From Spirosoma sp. KCTC 42546 (GTDB lineage Bacteria; Bacteroidota; Bacteroidia; Cytophagales; Spirosomataceae): a stretch of DNA of 64,000 nt. Location of the stretch: the NCBI RefSeq assembly GCF_006965485.1, contig NZ_CP041360.1, positions 7,544,501 to 7,608,500 of the forward strand, in the 5' to 3' direction. Below are positions 62,709-64,000 of this stretch, in pieces. Both the position numbers and the translations under genes were made by a program. Numbering within the stretch: position 1 is the stretch's first letter; each line of letters starts with the position of its first letter. Below the pieces are notes generated by a model, which was not told the origin of the DNA, made no database searches, and saw only the letters and a list, made by a program, of their open reading frames with translations.

Positions 62709-62815
62709 GTGGCGTCGGTTACTTATAACCGACGCTGGTAGGTTTCTCAAAACCTAAAGGTCAACAGTAGGTTTTGAGAAACCTACCAGCGTCAGGTTTA
62801 AGAACCTGACGCCAC
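62709..62815. repeat. TGAG-loop hairpin repeat family, copy 3
   Basis: 48-nt arms 62709-62756 and 62768-62815 pair along most of their length. In the left arm the internal hairpin is GTCGGTTACTTATAACCGAC, and at the matching place in the right arm (read as reverse complement) GTCAGGTTCTTAAACCTGAC. Both fold on themselves although they differ from each other. The rest, with GGTTTCTCAAAACC, is identical. Confidence 0.88.
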
Positions 62816-62831
62816 AGATACGTAACAACAT

Positions 62832-64000
62832 CTACACAAAAAACGGAACGTCTTTCGGTGCGTATTTCTTCATGCCTTCTTCGTTGATTTCCACCCCAAT
62901 GCCCGGTTTATTGGATAGCGGAATGAAGCCTTTCTCCACCATCGGCCCGTCGAAGGTGACGATTTCTTTGAACATGGGCTCCTCGTGGAAATAGATCTGC
63001 CATTCCAGAATCAGGAAGTTGGGCACCGACGCACAAACGTGGCTCGATGCCATCGCACCCAGATACGACGCTACCATGTGTGGCGCAAAAGGCACGTAAT
63101 AGAGATTGGCTAAGTTGGCAATCCGTTGCCCTTCGCCCAGGCCACCCGCTTTCTGCAAATCGGGCATGATAATGTCGACGGCTCCGATTTCGAGGAGTTT
63201 GCGGAATCCATGCGCCAGATAATGGTTCTCCCCCGCGCAGATGGGCGTGTTCGACGCTTCCCGAATTTGCTTATACGCTTCCGGGTTTTCGGCAGGGATG
63301 GGCTCTTCCAGAAACAGCAGATTTAGTGGCTCCATCAGTTTAGCCACCCGCCGACCCGTGGTCATATCATAACGTCCGTGCATGTCTACGCAGATGTCAA
63401 CCTTCGGGCCAACGGCTTTACGGACACCGGCAATCTGGTTGTACATCCGCTCCAGTTCGCCCTGGCTGGCTGTCCAGTTGTAGGCGTCGTATTTGTTGGG
63501 GTCGTTGCGTTCGTCAATGTCATACTTTACCGCGTTGAAGCCCATATCGACGGCTTTCTTGGCGCTTTTCCCGAAGGCTTCAGCACTCGTGTCTGTTTCG
63601 CGATAGGCCCCTGTATCGCAGTACACCCGAATTTTGTCGCGAAACTTCCCGCCCAGCAATTGATAAACTGGCATGCCCAAGGCTTTTCCAGTCAAATCCC
63701 AGAGCGCCGTTTCCACAGCCGACAGCACCGATATATACATACCCGCCTGAGCACCCTCAAAAAAGCCGGACTTTCGAACATCTTCAAACAGTCGGTTGAC
63801 ATTGAGTGGGCTTTTGCCTTTGATCCGTTCGCCCATCAATTTCACCAGGTGATAGGTCCCGACCGAAGCATCGACGGCTTCACCGCAGCCCCAGATTCCC
63901 TGATTGGTGTGAATCTTGACGAACAGGCTGTGCCCATTGCGGATATAACCGCATTTGATATCGGTGATTTTTAGGTCCGATGGCGCGGACGATTGGGGCG
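62832..64000 (-). CDS. Enolase-superfamily sugar-acid dehydratase, partial
   Basis: A mandelate racemase / muconate lactonizing-type enzyme. The frame is open upstream of the GTG at 63845 to the window edge (SDLKITDIKCGYIRNGHSLF, then NQGIWGCGEAVDASVG), so the true start is outside. Visible landmarks: KYDIDER (base Lys), the metal ligands DICVDMHGRYD, LFLEEPIPAEN and ICAGENHY, then IIMPDLQKAGG and PHMVASYLG. The DxHGR form fits galactonate or mannonate dehydratase groups. A role in sugar-acid breakdown with uxuA is likely; the exact substrate is open. Confidence 0.85.
   Translation of the reverse strand, partial: PQSSAPSDLKITDIKCGYIRNGHSLFVKIHTNQGIWGCGEAVDASVGTYHLVKLMGERIKGKSPLNVNRLFEDVRKSGFFEGAQAGMYISVLSAVETALWDLTGKALGMPVYQLLGGKFRDKIRVYCDTGAYRETDTSAEAFGKSAKKAVDMGFNAVKYDIDERNDPNKYDAYNWTASQGELERMYNQIAGVRKAVGPKVDICVDMHGRYDMTTGRRVAKLMEPLNLLFLEEPIPAENPEAYKQIREASNTPICAGENHYLAHGFRKLLEIGAVDIIMPDLQKAGGLGEGQRIANLANLYYVPFAPHMVASYLGAMASSHVCASVPNFLILEWQIYFHEEPMFKEIVTFDGPMVEKGFIPLSNKPGIGVEINEEGMKKYAPKDVPFFV

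Overview
The window looks like a Bacteroidota chromosome, most likely a Spirosoma-like member of the Cytophagales. Evidence for this: a 5' fragment of the type IX secretion translocon gene sprA, several LytTR regulators and propeller-type sensor kinases, lipoproteins with short lipoboxes, and promoters of the Bacteroidota type (TTG, about 20 nt, TANNTTTG). The genus is an inference from gene content only.

Layout. 1-13.4 kb: core and housekeeping genes (sprA fragment, a DUF2520 dehydrogenase-like protein, a YCF48-like propeller, a PIN toxin pair, a duplicated DUF4394 lipoprotein, a Wzi-like outer-membrane protein, an aldo/keto reductase, a Nif3-like protein, a MATE exporter, hflX), ending in tRNA-Arg(CCU) with a strong terminator. 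13.4-18.1 kb: an accessory stretch of unrelated small genes on both strands, separated by structured direct repeats that share GCGACAGGNNGC and attC-like halves ending in GTTRRRY. This is the most unusual part and resembles an integron-type cassette array without an integrase in view. 18.1-26.8 kb: signalling genes (a receiver-ATPase fusion, a 1267-residue PAS/GAF kinase, LytTR regulators), an astacin-type protease and a damaged receiver gene. 26.9-39.7 kb: a membrane protein, treZ, then a same-strand run of poorly characterised secreted or membrane proteins (TPM, DKNYY, YbjN-like, LRR, DUF3592-like, tandem 86-residue paralogues). 39.8-51.5 kb: a propeller kinase with its LytTR regulator, a HicA/HicB-like pair with an oversized antitoxin partner, a serine hydrolase, a 7TMR-type kinase, a Gfo/Idh/MocA oxidoreductase and an SCP2 protein. 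52.7-64 kb: a minus-strand glucuronoxylan and hexuronate utilisation locus.

In the last locus the genes form a pathway. A GH10 xylanase cuts the backbone, a CE15 esterase breaks the glucuronoyl ester, a GH67 alpha-glucuronidase releases glucuronic acid, and an ExuT-like MFS carrier imports it. An SDR dehydrogenase, mannonate dehydratase UxuA and an enolase-superfamily sugar-acid dehydratase process it further. Uronate isomerase, KDG kinase and KDG aldolase are not in the window.

About twenty intergenic inverted repeats belonging to at least six sequence families sit at gene ends across the whole window. They often replace the last or first codons of the neighbouring ORFs. Several carry small nested hairpins whose stems differ between copies yet stay paired.
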